Part shown: positions 1-7,159 of the stretch, one piece after another
How positions within the stretch are numbered: position 1 is the first letter of the stretch
Layout: every line of letters begins with the position of its first letter
NCBI GenBank assembly: GCA_016938795.1
Contig: JAFGTZ010000370.1
Span: 1-8,217, forward strand
DNA length: 8,217 nucleotides
Direction: 5' to 3'
Source of the DNA: Chromatiaceae bacterium
GTDB taxonomy: Bacteria; Pseudomonadota; Gammaproteobacteria; Chromatiales; Chromatiaceae
Translations under genes and position numbers: made by a program
The notes under the pieces: model-generated
The model's database searches: none
What the model saw: the letters and a program-made list of their open reading frames with translations, nothing else
What the model was told of the DNA's origin: nothing

Positions 1-3
1 ATG

Positions 4-25
4 AAAAGGCGCACATCCCTGTGCC
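4..25 (-). terminator. Probable Rho-independent terminator downstream of ftsH
   Basis: Read on the minus strand, about 27 nt after the ftsH stop codon, the sequence forms a stem GCACA / TGTGC around a GGGA loop. It can be extended by further G-C pairing across one bulged base, and is followed by GCC and TTTT. Position, stem, loop and short T tract fit an intrinsic terminator. The tract is only four T long and the stem has a bulge, so it may be weak. If real, it separates ftsH from whatever lies beyond the window edge. Confidence 0.5.
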
Positions 26-51
26 GTGTAGAGCGCTCGCTGCGCCGGGAA

Positions 52-1983
52 TCAGGCTTCGCCGATGGCGCCGCCAATCACGGGCGGTTTTTGGCGACCG
101 CGCTCCCCGCTTGAAGGACCAGTTACCGGGGCGCTTGGTGGTGCGCTGGGGGTTTCGCCGGCATCATCGTCGGGCGCGCGCATGGAGCGGCCAGCCATGA
201 TGTCGTCGATCTGCTCCTTGCTGATGGTCTCGAAGGTCAGCAGCGCCTCGGCCATGCAGTGCAGCTTCTCGATGTGCTCTTCCAGAATCTGCTTGGCGCG
301 CCGATAGTTCCGGTCGATGATGTTGCGCACCTCCTGATCGATGGCTTGGGCCGTTTCGGGCGACACCTGGCGCTGCTGCGTCACCGAGCGTCCGAGAAAC
401 ACCTCGCCCTCGTCCTCGGCATAGGCCAGTGGGCCCATGACATCGGAGAGACCGAAGCGGGTCACCATGTTGCGGGCGATATCGGTGGCGCGCTCGATGT
501 CGTTCGAGGCGCCCGTGGTGACCTGCTCGGGGCCGAAGATCATTTCCTCGGCGATGCGCCCGCCAAAGAGGCTGGAGATCTGGCTTTCGAGCTGGCGCTT
601 GCTCATGCTGTAGCGATCACGCTCGGGCAGGAAGAGGGTGACGCCGAGCGCCCGTCCGCGCGGGATGATGCTGACCTTGTGCACCGGGTCGTGCTCGGGC
701 ACCAGACGGCCCACGATGGCGTGTCCGGCCTCGTGGTAGGCGGTCAGCTTTTTCTCGGACTCGGACATCACGATGCTGCGCCGCTCGGCGCCCATCATGA
801 TCTTGTCCTTGGCCTTTTCGAACATTTCCATGCCAATGTCGGTCTTGCCGGCGCGCGCGGCGAAGAGTGCGGCCTCGTTCACCAGGTTGGCAAGATCGGC
901 GCCCGAGAAGCCAGGGGTGCTGCGGGCAATGGTGCGCGCATCGACATCGGCGGCAATCGGCACCTTGCGCATGTGCACCTCCAAAATAGCCGCGCGTCCG
1001 GCCAGGTCGGGCAGTCCCACCACCACCTGACGGTCGAAGCGGCCGGGGCGCAGCAGGGCCGGATCGAGCACATCGGCGCGGTTGGTGGCGGCAATCACGA
1101 TGATGCCTTCGTTACCGGCAAAGCCATCCATTTCGACGAGCAGCTGATTGAGCGTCTGTTCGCGCTCGTCATGCCCGCCGCCGAGCCCGGCGCCGCGCTT
1201 GCGACCCACGGCGTCAATCTCGTCGATGAAGATGATGCAGGGCGCGCTTTTCTTGGCCTGCTCGAAGAGATCACGCACCCGTGAGGCGCCCACGCCAACG
1301 AACATCTCGACGAAGTCCGAGCCGGAGATGCTGAAGAAGGGCACCTTGGCCTCGCCCGCGATAGCGCGCGCGAGCAGCGTCTTGCCGGTGCCGGGCGGCC
1401 CCACCATGAGCACGCCGCGCGGGATGCGCCCGCCGAGGTTGGAGAATTTTTGCGGATTGCGCAGAAAATCGACCAGCTCGGATACTTCTTCCTTGGCCTC
1501 GTCAACGCCCGCTACATCGCGTAGCGTGACCTTCACATCGCCCTCGGCATGTTGGCGCGCGCGGCTTTTGCCGAAGCTGAAGATTCCGCCCGTTCCAGCG
1601 CCCGAGCCGCGACGCATGAACCAGACCCAAAGCCCGACCAGCAGCAGGAAGGGCAGCCAGGAGATCAGGAGCTGCATGAGCAGACCAGGCTGCTCAGGCG
1701 GCTCGGCGCGGATGATGACGTTGTTGTTGAGTAGGTCGCCCACCAGTCCAGGGTCGCCCGGATCATAGGTTTCGAAGCGCGAGCCATCGGTTCTCACGCC
1801 CTTGACGACCTGATCCTGAATGGTGACCTCGCGAATGGCGCCGGTGTCGAGTTCGGAGAGAAACTCGCTATAGCTCAGGGCGCGAACCTCTGGCGGCGCG
1901 TTCAGCGTCAGGCCGTTGAGCATGGTCACAAGCCATAGACCGACCGCGACCCAGAGCAGGATTTGAAAATTTTTGGGTTTCAT
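52..1983 (-). CDS. ftsH: ATP-dependent zinc metalloprotease FtsH
   Basis: This is the membrane-anchored AAA+ protease that degrades misfolded membrane proteins and short-lived regulators at the cytoplasmic face of the inner membrane as a hexamer. The 643 residues match the family length. In order: TM1 about 6-25, a short periplasmic domain, TM2 about 102-123, Walker A GPPGTGKT (195-202), pore-loop FVG (228-230), Walker B with D254-E255, a second region of homology with arginine fingers R312 and R315, the zinc motif HEAGH (417-421) with D495 as likely third ligand, and a Pro/Ser-rich tail from about 605. All catalytic residues are present. The start is supported by AAAGG (plus-strand CCTTT at 1990-1994), 6 nt upstream. 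A sigma-32-like promoter lies further upstream. In many gammaproteobacteria folP follows ftsH directly. Here a terminator-like hairpin follows, so this may be a standalone or additional ftsH copy. Confidence 0.98.
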   Translation of the reverse strand: MKPKNFQILLWVAVGLWLVTMLNGLTLNAPPEVRALSYSEFLSELDTGAIREVTIQDQVVKGVRTDGSRFETYDPGDPGLVGDLLNNNVIIRAEPPEQPGLLMQLLISWLPFLLLVGLWVWFMRRGSGAGTGGIFSFGKSRARQHAEGDVKVTLRDVAGVDEAKEEVSELVDFLRNPQKFSNLGGRIPRGVLMVGPPGTGKTLLARAIAGEAKVPFFSISGSDFVEMFVGVGASRVRDLFEQAKKSAPCIIFIDEIDAVGRKRGAGLGGGHDEREQTLNQLLVEMDGFAGNEGIIVIAATNRADVLDPALLRPGRFDRQVVVGLPDLAGRAAILEVHMRKVPIAADVDARTIARSTPGFSGADLANLVNEAALFAARAGKTDIGMEMFEKAKDKIMMGAERRSIVMSESEKKLTAYHEAGHAIVGRLVPEHDPVHKVSIIPRGRALGVTLFLPERDRYSMSKRQLESQISSLFGGRIAEEMIFGPEQVTTGASNDIERATDIARNMVTRFGLSDVMGPLAYAEDEGEVFLGRSVTQQRQVSPETAQAIDQEVRNIIDRNYRRAKQILEEHIEKLHCMAEALLTFETISKEQIDDIMAGRSMRAPDDDAGETPSAPPSAPVTGPSSGERGRQKPPVIGGAIGEA

Positions 1984-2053
1984 CGCAAACCTTTACCTCA
2001 TGACACAGGGCGGCATCACTCCGACGCCCAATAACAGCCTCGCCTTGATGGTC

Positions 2054-2081
2054 AGATCGGGGCAAGCCCCGACTTTACAAG
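2054..2081 (-). promoter_or_regulatory. Candidate heat-shock (sigma-32 type) promoter for ftsH
   Basis: On the minus strand, CTTGTAA (plus 2075-2081) is followed after 12 nt by CCCCGATCT (plus 2054-2062). This resembles the E. coli sigma-32 consensus CTTGAAA-N11-12-CCCCATNT, with one mismatch in the -35 and an inserted or changed base in the -10. Transcription would start near 2047 and give a leader of about 64 nt before ftsH. ftsH is a heat-shock gene in E. coli, which makes the match meaningful. However, the CCCCGA half is also one arm of a perfect palindrome, so the resemblance could be partly coincidental. Confidence 0.4.
2057..2072. repeat. Perfect 7-bp inverted repeat (palindromic element)
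   Basis: TCGGGGC - AA - GCCCCGA is a perfect inverted repeat with a 2-nt centre, sitting in the ftsH / binding-protein divergent intergenic region. On the plus strand it is followed by CTTTAC, too few T residues for a good terminator. It could be an operator, a REP-like dispersed palindrome, or part of the sigma-32-like promoter that overlaps it. Whether it recurs elsewhere cannot be judged from this window. Confidence 0.6.
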
Positions 2082-2234
2082 CGATCAGACAGGCGGGGGC
2101 GTGGGCATGACCAAGCGCGAGAGTATCACAGAGGGAGGCGTTTGCCGCTTGAGGCGTGCGGATGGAAACGTTTAGACTGCCGCTGACATATTCGGATGTG
2201 CTCGGTTAACACAAGGAGCGCTTGCGACGAGACC

Positions 2235-2672
2235 ATGCGCCAGGAAGCGAACCGAAAACAGGCCGGATCCTGCTTCATTCTGTTAGGTCTTCTCGCATGG
2301 TTGCCGGGGGCTCTAGCGCAGGATCTGGTGGTCAATGCCGAGGTACCGGTTGCGGCGCTCAGCCGCAACGAGGCGCGGCTCTATCTCACCATGCGGTTGC
2401 GCAACTGGCCCGACGGTAGCGCCGTTCAGGTCTTTGTACTGCCGGATGATCATCCCGTGCATGAGCGGATCGCCAATCAGGTGCTGGGTCTTTATCCCTA
2501 TCAACTCAGGCGCGTCTGGGATCGACTGGTGTTTTCGGGGACGGGACAGGCGCCCGTGACCGTGCAGACCCCCCGTGAGCTGCTCGAACGGGTGGCCTCA
2601 ACGCCCGGCGCCCTGGGCTATGCGGAAACGGCTACCTTGCCGGGCGACGTGCGCCCCATTGAGGTGCGCTGA
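2235..2672 (+). CDS. Small periplasmic PstS-like substrate-binding protein
   Basis: An exported 145-residue protein resembling the short proteins annotated as phosphate ABC transporter substrate-binding. Residues 1-28 form a signal peptide: basic N-region with R7 and K8, hydrophobic core FILLGLLAWL, and cleavage likely after Ala-Leu-Ala at 26-28. The mature part carries the family pattern of an early VPVAALSRNEARLYL segment, RNWPDG, a long helix ending in a VWDRLVFSG-type motif, and TPGALGYAE near the end. It is far shorter than a full PstS (over 300 residues), so it represents about one lobe. No ABC permease or ATPase gene is nearby, so a sensory role is more likely than transport. Met at 2235 was chosen because it gives a clean signal peptide. 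Its Shine-Dalgarno is weak (AAGGAG at 2213-2218 is 16 nt away). The upstream in-frame ATG at 2196 would add 13 residues. Phosphate as ligand is unproven. Confidence 0.8.
   Translation: MRQEANRKQAGSCFILLGLLAWLPGALAQDLVVNAEVPVAALSRNEARLYLTMRLRNWPDGSAVQVFVLPDDHPVHERIANQVLGLYPYQLRRVWDRLVFSGTGQAPVTVQTPRELLERVASTPGALGYAETATLPGDVRPIEVR
2661..2666 (+). promoter_or_regulatory. Ribosome binding site inside the end of the upstream gene
   Basis: GAGGTG lies 9 nt before the ATG at 2676, within the last codons of the binding-protein gene whose stop is at 2670-2672. The Shine-Dalgarno sits upstream of the preceding stop codon, so initiation of the barrel gene is probably translationally coupled to the binding protein. 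Confidence 0.6.
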
Positions 2673-2675
2673 AAC

Positions 2676-3860
2676 ATGCGATTCCAAGCCCTCTCGCTTC
2701 TTCTTCTGCTCGGCCTTGCAAGCGGGCGCGCGCTGGCCCTGGAGCTTGGCGAGCGCCTTCAGTTGCATGGCTTTGCCAGTCAAAGCGTGCTTCAGACCTC
2801 TGCGAACCGCTACTTTGGCGATAGTGAGAAGATCTCCACCGCGTTCAGCGAGATTGGCCTCAACCTGTCCTACCGTCTCGATGCCCGCATGCTGCTCGCG
2901 GCACAGGTGCTGTCGCGTCGCGCTGGTGATATGTATGACGGTGAGCCAACCCTGGATTACGGGTTGCTTGACCTGCGTCTGGTCTCGAGCGCGTCGCGGA
3001 TTGCCGGTGTGCGTCTCGGGCGCATCAAGAATCCGCTGGGTCTCTATAACGAAACGCGCGATGTTCCCTTCACGCGCCCCGGCATCTTTCTGCCCCTGGT
3101 CTATTTCGACAATATCCGCAATCAGTTTCTCTCCTCGGATGGCATGGCGGCCTATGCCACGCATCAGGGTGCATCGGGCCGTGTCGATCTGACCCTGGGT
3201 CTGGGCCGGCCCCTGCTCGATACCAACGTCGAGTGGATCTGGTTCAATAACGACTATGACGCCATGCTGGTTCCAGAGGGCCTGGCCTGGTTTCTCAGTC
3301 TTTGGTACAGCACCCCGGATGAGCGCTTGCGCCTGGGGCTGAGCAGCGTGGGCTCGGATATGAATTTCAAGCCCGAGCTGGGATCCGGGCTGCCCTCGGG
3401 CAGCATCGGCTTTATCTACACCCTGGCCTCGCTGCAATACAACGCGCGGGACTGGAGCATTTCGGCCGAGTACGCGCGCGTTCCCTCCAATCGACGCGGT
3501 CTCTCGGCCATTGTGCCCCTGCCGGATCAGGTCATCGAAGGCTATTACCTCCAGGGCAGTTACCGGCTGCGTGCGAACCTGGAGTGGATGATCCGCTATG
3601 AAGAGGGGTTTTCCGACAAGGATGATCGCTCGGGCGAGAAGCTGGCCTCCTACACGCTCGGACAGATGCCGGCAGCGGGCTTTTTCTCGCGCATCTGGAC
3701 CAGCGGTCTGCGCTGGGATCTGACGCCACAGCTCATGCTGCGGCTCGAATATCAACGCCATCACGGCACCTTTATCCTGTCATTTCGTGAAAATCCGCCC
3801 GGATCGCCCATGACGCGCGACTGGGATGTCTGGGCCGCCTCGGTTTCGGCGCGCTTTTAA
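2676..3860 (+). CDS. Outer-membrane beta-barrel (porin-like) protein
   Basis: A 394-residue secreted protein, probably a 14- to 18-strand outer-membrane barrel. The signal peptide has a Leu-rich core (residues 6-14) and likely cleavage after Ala-Leu-Ala at 19-21. The mature chain alternates polar and hydrophobic residues in strand-length blocks with aromatic girdle residues (for example LGLNLSYRL, WSISAEYARV, LEWMIRYEE, LMLRLEYQR). It ends in VSARF, the terminal Phe typical of a BAM-recognised last strand. A conserved-looking segment around LGRIKNPLGLYNETRDVPFTRP follows the early strands. Only 3 nt separate it from the binding-protein stop, and the GGDEF/EAL gene starts 11 nt after its own stop, so the three genes form one operon. 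It may admit or help sense the ligand of the binding protein. The exact porin family and substrate are not recognised. Confidence 0.8.
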   Translation: MRFQALSLLLLLGLASGRALALELGERLQLHGFASQSVLQTSANRYFGDSEKISTAFSEIGLNLSYRLDARMLLAAQVLSRRAGDMYDGEPTLDYGLLDLRLVSSASRIAGVRLGRIKNPLGLYNETRDVPFTRPGIFLPLVYFDNIRNQFLSSDGMAAYATHQGASGRVDLTLGLGRPLLDTNVEWIWFNNDYDAMLVPEGLAWFLSLWYSTPDERLRLGLSSVGSDMNFKPELGSGLPSGSIGFIYTLASLQYNARDWSISAEYARVPSNRRGLSAIVPLPDQVIEGYYLQGSYRLRANLEWMIRYEEGFSDKDDRSGEKLASYTLGQMPAAGFFSRIWTSGLRWDLTPQLMLRLEYQRHHGTFILSFRENPPGSPMTRDWDVWAASVSARF

Positions 3861-3866
3861 GGAGAG
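3859..3866 (+). promoter_or_regulatory. Strong ribosome binding site that supports a TTG start
   Basis: AAGGAGAG overlaps the stop codon of the barrel gene and lies 5-7 nt before a TTG at 3872. No ATG or GTG fits as well: the TTG start leaves the cytoplasmic N-terminus and first membrane helix intact, while the next in-frame Met is beyond that helix. This site therefore decides the start of the GGDEF/EAL gene. Confidence 0.75.
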
Positions 3867-3871
3867 GGTTC

Positions 3872-6307
3872 TTGGCTGATCACGCTCCTGATTTGCCAAA
3901 GCGCTTCCTCAGCCTGCGTTGGCAGGTGCTCATCGCCTTCAGTCTGGTGCTCATTTTAGTGAATGCGGCGCTTGCCATCTTGGCGCGCGAGCAGGCGCTC
4001 AATCAGTTTGCCTTTCAGCAGCAGCTGGTGCGCGAGCAGCAGGCGCGTCAGTTGCGGGCCATCATGCGCGAGCGCGAACAGGAGATGTCGAAGCTTGCGC
4101 CCCTGATTCCGCTGCTCGGGCCGGTGAATGCCCCCAGCCTGACCGAACAGTTGCGCGTGGCGCTGGAGACCCATGGCGCGCTGCTTGATCTGGAGTGGGA
4201 TATCAATAGCGTGTTCTGGCTTGCGCCAGATGGAGCTGTGCCTCTGCTGTGGCCAGAGGGATCGGCGCCGCCGCCGCCGGCCTTGCGGGCGCGGGTGCGC
4301 GAGCAACCCGAGCAGAGTCTCTCCATGCTGGGCTGCGTGGAGGGTTGCGCTCAGTATTTGGCCACCCCGCTGCTATGGCGCGGCCACTTCGCGGGCACCC
4401 TGGTGCTGCGTCGCTCGCTGGCCGATGCGCTGATCGCCTTTCACGCCCTGACCGGGGCCGAGATTGCGATAGCGCTGGGAGAAGAACATGAGGCGGAGAT
4501 TGATCGAGTCGTGGTCTCGGGCTTCCCGGAGCCGGCTCACTTTCCCGTCATGACCCATCCCGAGCGCACCCTGGCGCTGCTGCGCGCGGCGGGTGAGAGC
4601 TTGGCCGGGCGTATTCCCGAGGAGCCGCTAACGATCGCCCTTGGCGCGCACTGGTTCGAGATCTTCCGGGTCGCCGCGCTGGCGCCCGGGGTGGATGCCT
4701 ATGTCATCAACGAGGTGAGCGCCCAGCGCGCGGCCATCCAGGAGGCCACGCGCGACAGTCTGCTGCTCGGTCTCATGGGGCTCATCCTGTCCGAGTCGCT
4801 GTTGCTCATCTTCATGACCGCGCCGCTGTCGCGCCTGCGCGAATTCTCGGCTGCCTTGCCGCTGCTTGCCGAGCAGGCCTATGGCCGCTTGCGCGCCCGG
4901 CTGGGTGAGCAAAGACCCTCGCACTGGCTGCCGCGCGACGAGATCGACCTCATGAGCGAGACCATTCATGAGGTGACGAATCGCATGGAGCGGTTGCAGC
5001 ATGACCGCGCACAGGCCGAGGATCGCCTCGCCTGGCTGGCCAATCACGACGCACTGACCCAGTTGCTCAACCGGCGGCGCTTTAACGAGGAATTTGCGCG
5101 CATTCTCGATCAGGCGCTGCGTTACGGGCATCAGGGTGCGCTCATCCTGCTTGATCTCGACGCCTTTAAGGAGGTGAATGAGCTGAGCGGGCATTATGTG
5201 GGCGACGATCTGCTGATGCGCGTGGCCGAGCGTCTCGCCCAGCTCACCCGACCCAGCGATCTGCTCGCCCGTCTGGGCGGCGATGAGTTCGCGCTGGTGC
5301 TGCCCGAGGCCAGCCTGCAGGAGGCGCTCGACTGCGCCGCGAACGTCAAGGCGGCCATCCACGGGCTGCGCCTGCATTCGCGTCACCGTCAGCACAGTGT
5401 CACGGCCAGCATCGGCATCGTGCTCTTTCCCGAGCATGGTCATGAGCCCATGGATCTTATGGCTAATGTCGATCTGGCCATGTACCAGGCGAAGCATCGC
5501 GGGCGTGATCGCTGGTGGCTGTTCTCGGAGCAGGAGTCAGGGCGCGAGCAGATCGATGAGCGCATCCTCTGGCGTGATCGTATCGCCGAGGCGCTGCGCG
5601 AGGATCGCTTCGAGCTGCATGGCCAGCCCATTCAGTGCATTGAGAGCGGCGACATCCATCATTTCGAGGCGTTGGTGCGGATGCTCGATGAGGATGGCGA
5701 CATCATCGCGCCGGCGCGCTTCATTCCCGTGGCCGAAAAGACCGGGCAGATCCAGGACATCGACCGCTGGGTGCTGAGTCGGGCGCTTCAGGCCCTGGCA
5801 GGCAACCGCAGTCTGCGTCTGGCGGTGAATCTGTCGGCAAGCGCACTCGACGATCCCAGCATCATCCTCATGCTCGAACACTCGCTCGAGACCCTGGACA
5901 TCAATCCCGCACGCCTCTCCTTCGAGATCACCGAAACCCTGGCCATCGAAAGCCTGGCGAGCGCCATTCGCCTCATGCGCCAAATCCAGGCGCTCGGTTG
6001 CCGCTTCGCGCTCGATGACTTCGGGAGCGGCTATGCCTCCTATGCCTATCTGCGCCAGCTTCCGGTGGACGACATCAAGATCGACGGCTGCTTTATTCGC
6101 GATCTGGCCACGAACCGTCAAGATCGGCTGTTCGTGAACGCCATCACCGACATGGCGCACGGCATGGGCAAATGCGTGGTGGCCGAGTATGTGGAAACGG
6201 CCGAGATTCTCGCCATTCTTGCCGAGCTGGGGGTGGACTATGCCCAGGGTTATCACATCGGGCGTCCCCAGCCTCTGCCCAGCGTGCCGCCTCAGTCCAG
6301 ATCCTGA
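3872..6307 (+). CDS. Membrane-bound sensor protein with GGDEF and EAL domains (c-di-GMP turnover)
   Basis: An 811-residue inner-membrane protein able, by motif, both to make and to degrade c-di-GMP. TM1 is about 17-37. A periplasmic region of about 255 residues follows, of no recognised sensor family, with a C155-x3-C159 pair. TM2 is about 297-317, then a degenerate HAMP-like/coiled-coil linker to about 388. GGDEF domain (391-550): GGDEF intact at 469-473, with the inhibitory RxxD site R460-D463 at the standard spacing. EAL domain (about 575-800): EAL 599-601, N653, E688, D715-D716, K736, E772/E775 and Q792 are all present. The usual AEGVE reads AEYVE, a substitution resembling the AEFVE of other membrane phosphodiesterases. 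Which activity dominates cannot be told from sequence. The start is TTG, supported by AAGGAG. The gene's last 16 bp overlap the opposing phosphoesterase gene. It likely transduces a signal from the two upstream products. Confidence 0.95.
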   Translation: MADHAPDLPKRFLSLRWQVLIAFSLVLILVNAALAILAREQALNQFAFQQQLVREQQARQLRAIMREREQEMSKLAPLIPLLGPVNAPSLTEQLRVALETHGALLDLEWDINSVFWLAPDGAVPLLWPEGSAPPPPALRARVREQPEQSLSMLGCVEGCAQYLATPLLWRGHFAGTLVLRRSLADALIAFHALTGAEIAIALGEEHEAEIDRVVVSGFPEPAHFPVMTHPERTLALLRAAGESLAGRIPEEPLTIALGAHWFEIFRVAALAPGVDAYVINEVSAQRAAIQEATRDSLLLGLMGLILSESLLLIFMTAPLSRLREFSAALPLLAEQAYGRLRARLGEQRPSHWLPRDEIDLMSETIHEVTNRMERLQHDRAQAEDRLAWLANHDALTQLLNRRRFNEEFARILDQALRYGHQGALILLDLDAFKEVNELSGHYVGDDLLMRVAERLAQLTRPSDLLARLGGDEFALVLPEASLQEALDCAANVKAAIHGLRLHSRHRQHSVTASIGIVLFPEHGHEPMDLMANVDLAMYQAKHRGRDRWWLFSEQESGREQIDERILWRDRIAEALREDRFELHGQPIQCIESGDIHHFEALVRMLDEDGDIIAPARFIPVAEKTGQIQDIDRWVLSRALQALAGNRSLRLAVNLSASALDDPSIILMLEHSLETLDINPARLSFEITETLAIESLASAIRLMRQIQALGCRFALDDFGSGYASYAYLRQLPVDDIKIDGCFIRDLATNRQDRLFVNAITDMAHGMGKCVVAEYVETAEILAILAELGVDYAQGYHIGRPQPLPSVPPQSRS

Positions 6308-7125
6308 AGAAACCGCTCGACCGATTGCGCCAGATCGCAGTCGCCGGCGAGCACCGGCGCCTCGAATTCGCGCCGCCAGCGCGGCATGAGTGAACGCGCC
6401 CGGCTCCATTCCTCGTAGAGAATGCGCGCGAGCGGTCCGCCGTCCTCGATGAAGCCGGAGTCGAGAAAGTCGCGCCGGGCGCGTTCGCGGTCGTAGTCGA
6501 AGCGCTCGATGGTCCAGCGCCAGCGCCCGCCGCGCGCCTGAAGCAGGGCCAGACTGCCGCGTGGATCGCCATCGAAGGGCGAGCCGACCGAGCCCACGTT
6601 GAGCACCGCGCGACCATCGATCCAGCGGCTCAGGGGGCGATGGGTGTGGGCCGTCACAAAGAGGGCCGCCTCGGGCGCCATGGCCTCGCGCAGCTCGGCA
6701 TCGCTGAGCCGCGCGGTGATGCCGTGACGATTGCCGAGCATGCTGCCGTGGGTGACATGAACCCAACCGGCGCGTCCATGGTCGAAGCACAGATGATCGG
6801 GCCATCCGTGCAGTGCATCGAGACGCGGGCGCACCTGCTCCAGCGTCCAGTCGGCAAAGCGGCGCATCTCGGCATCGAGGGCGCTGCGGGGCGGCTGCTC
6901 GCGGCAGCGCTGAATCCATGTTTCGTGATTGCCCTGCACGGGCAGCCAGCCGTGTGCGCGGCGCAGCGCATCGAAGCGTTCCAGACAGGCCAGGCTGTTG
7001 GGCCCGCGATTGAGCAGATCGCCATCCATGATGACGAGATCGGGATGCCAGGCAAGGATGCGCTCAATGGCCACCTCCATGGCCGGCAGGTTGGCTTGAA
7101 CGTCGGAGAAGATGGCGACCTTCAT
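6292..7125 (-). CDS. Metallophosphoesterase, PPP/YfcE-like, with altered metal-site motif
   Basis: A 277-residue soluble calcineurin-like phosphoesterase. The motif series is visible: DVQAN at 8-12 (normally DxH), GDLLNRG at 35-41 (normally GDxxDRG), GNHE at 65-68, THG with H126, and AHTH at 159-162, then NVGSVGSPFDGDPRG, which is typical of YfcE-like small phosphoesterases. Gln10 replaces the usual first-site His and Asn39 the usual Asp or Asn. The substrate (phosphoprotein, nucleotide or phosphodiester) cannot be inferred. ATG at 7125 was chosen because translation then begins at the first beta-strand MKVAIFSD and AGGCGG (plus-strand 7135-7140) lies 9 nt upstream. Extending the frame upstream would run into the preceding gene. 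It follows the thiamine-binding gene by 34 nt and is probably cotranscribed with it. Its 3' end overlaps the convergent GGDEF/EAL gene. Confidence 0.9.
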   Translation of the reverse strand: MKVAIFSDVQANLPAMEVAIERILAWHPDLVIMDGDLLNRGPNSLACLERFDALRRAHGWLPVQGNHETWIQRCREQPPRSALDAEMRRFADWTLEQVRPRLDALHGWPDHLCFDHGRAGWVHVTHGSMLGNRHGITARLSDAELREAMAPEAALFVTAHTHRPLSRWIDGRAVLNVGSVGSPFDGDPRGSLALLQARGGRWRWTIERFDYDRERARRDFLDSGFIEDGGPLARILYEEWSRARSLMPRWRREFEAPVLAGDCDLAQSVERFLQDLD

Positions 7126-7159
7126 GGCGTCGTACCGCCTGGATCGAAGAGGCGGCGCA

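Noticed and set aside
259..1284. 341-codon open frame on the plus strand
   Set aside because: It is antisense to the AAA+ and protease domains of ftsH, and its His/Gly/Ala-rich translation has no domain.
2135..2156. Direct repeat of GAGGCG at 2135-2140 and 2151-2156 before the binding-protein gene
   Set aside because: Only six bases are shared at 16-bp spacing in GC-rich DNA. It is too short to support an operator call without comparison to other genomes.
2196..2234. Upstream ATG start for the binding protein
   Set aside because: It would place 13 polar residues with two Cys before the signal peptide and has no Shine-Dalgarno of its own. The Met at 2235 gives a normal export signal.
2598..3764. 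388-codon open frame on the minus strand
   Set aside because: It lies antisense to the barrel gene, which has a signal peptide, a ribosome binding site and a terminal-Phe barrel pattern. Long antisense frames are common in GC-rich genes, and this one shows no recognisable domain.
4628..5497. 289-codon open frame on the minus strand
   Set aside because: It is antisense to the sensor/GGDEF part of the c-di-GMP gene and has no ribosome binding site or recognisable motif.
5537..6919. 460-codon open frame on the minus strand
   Set aside because: It runs antisense to the well-supported EAL domain and out of frame through the phosphoesterase. The composition is Arg/Ala-rich, typical of a shadow frame.
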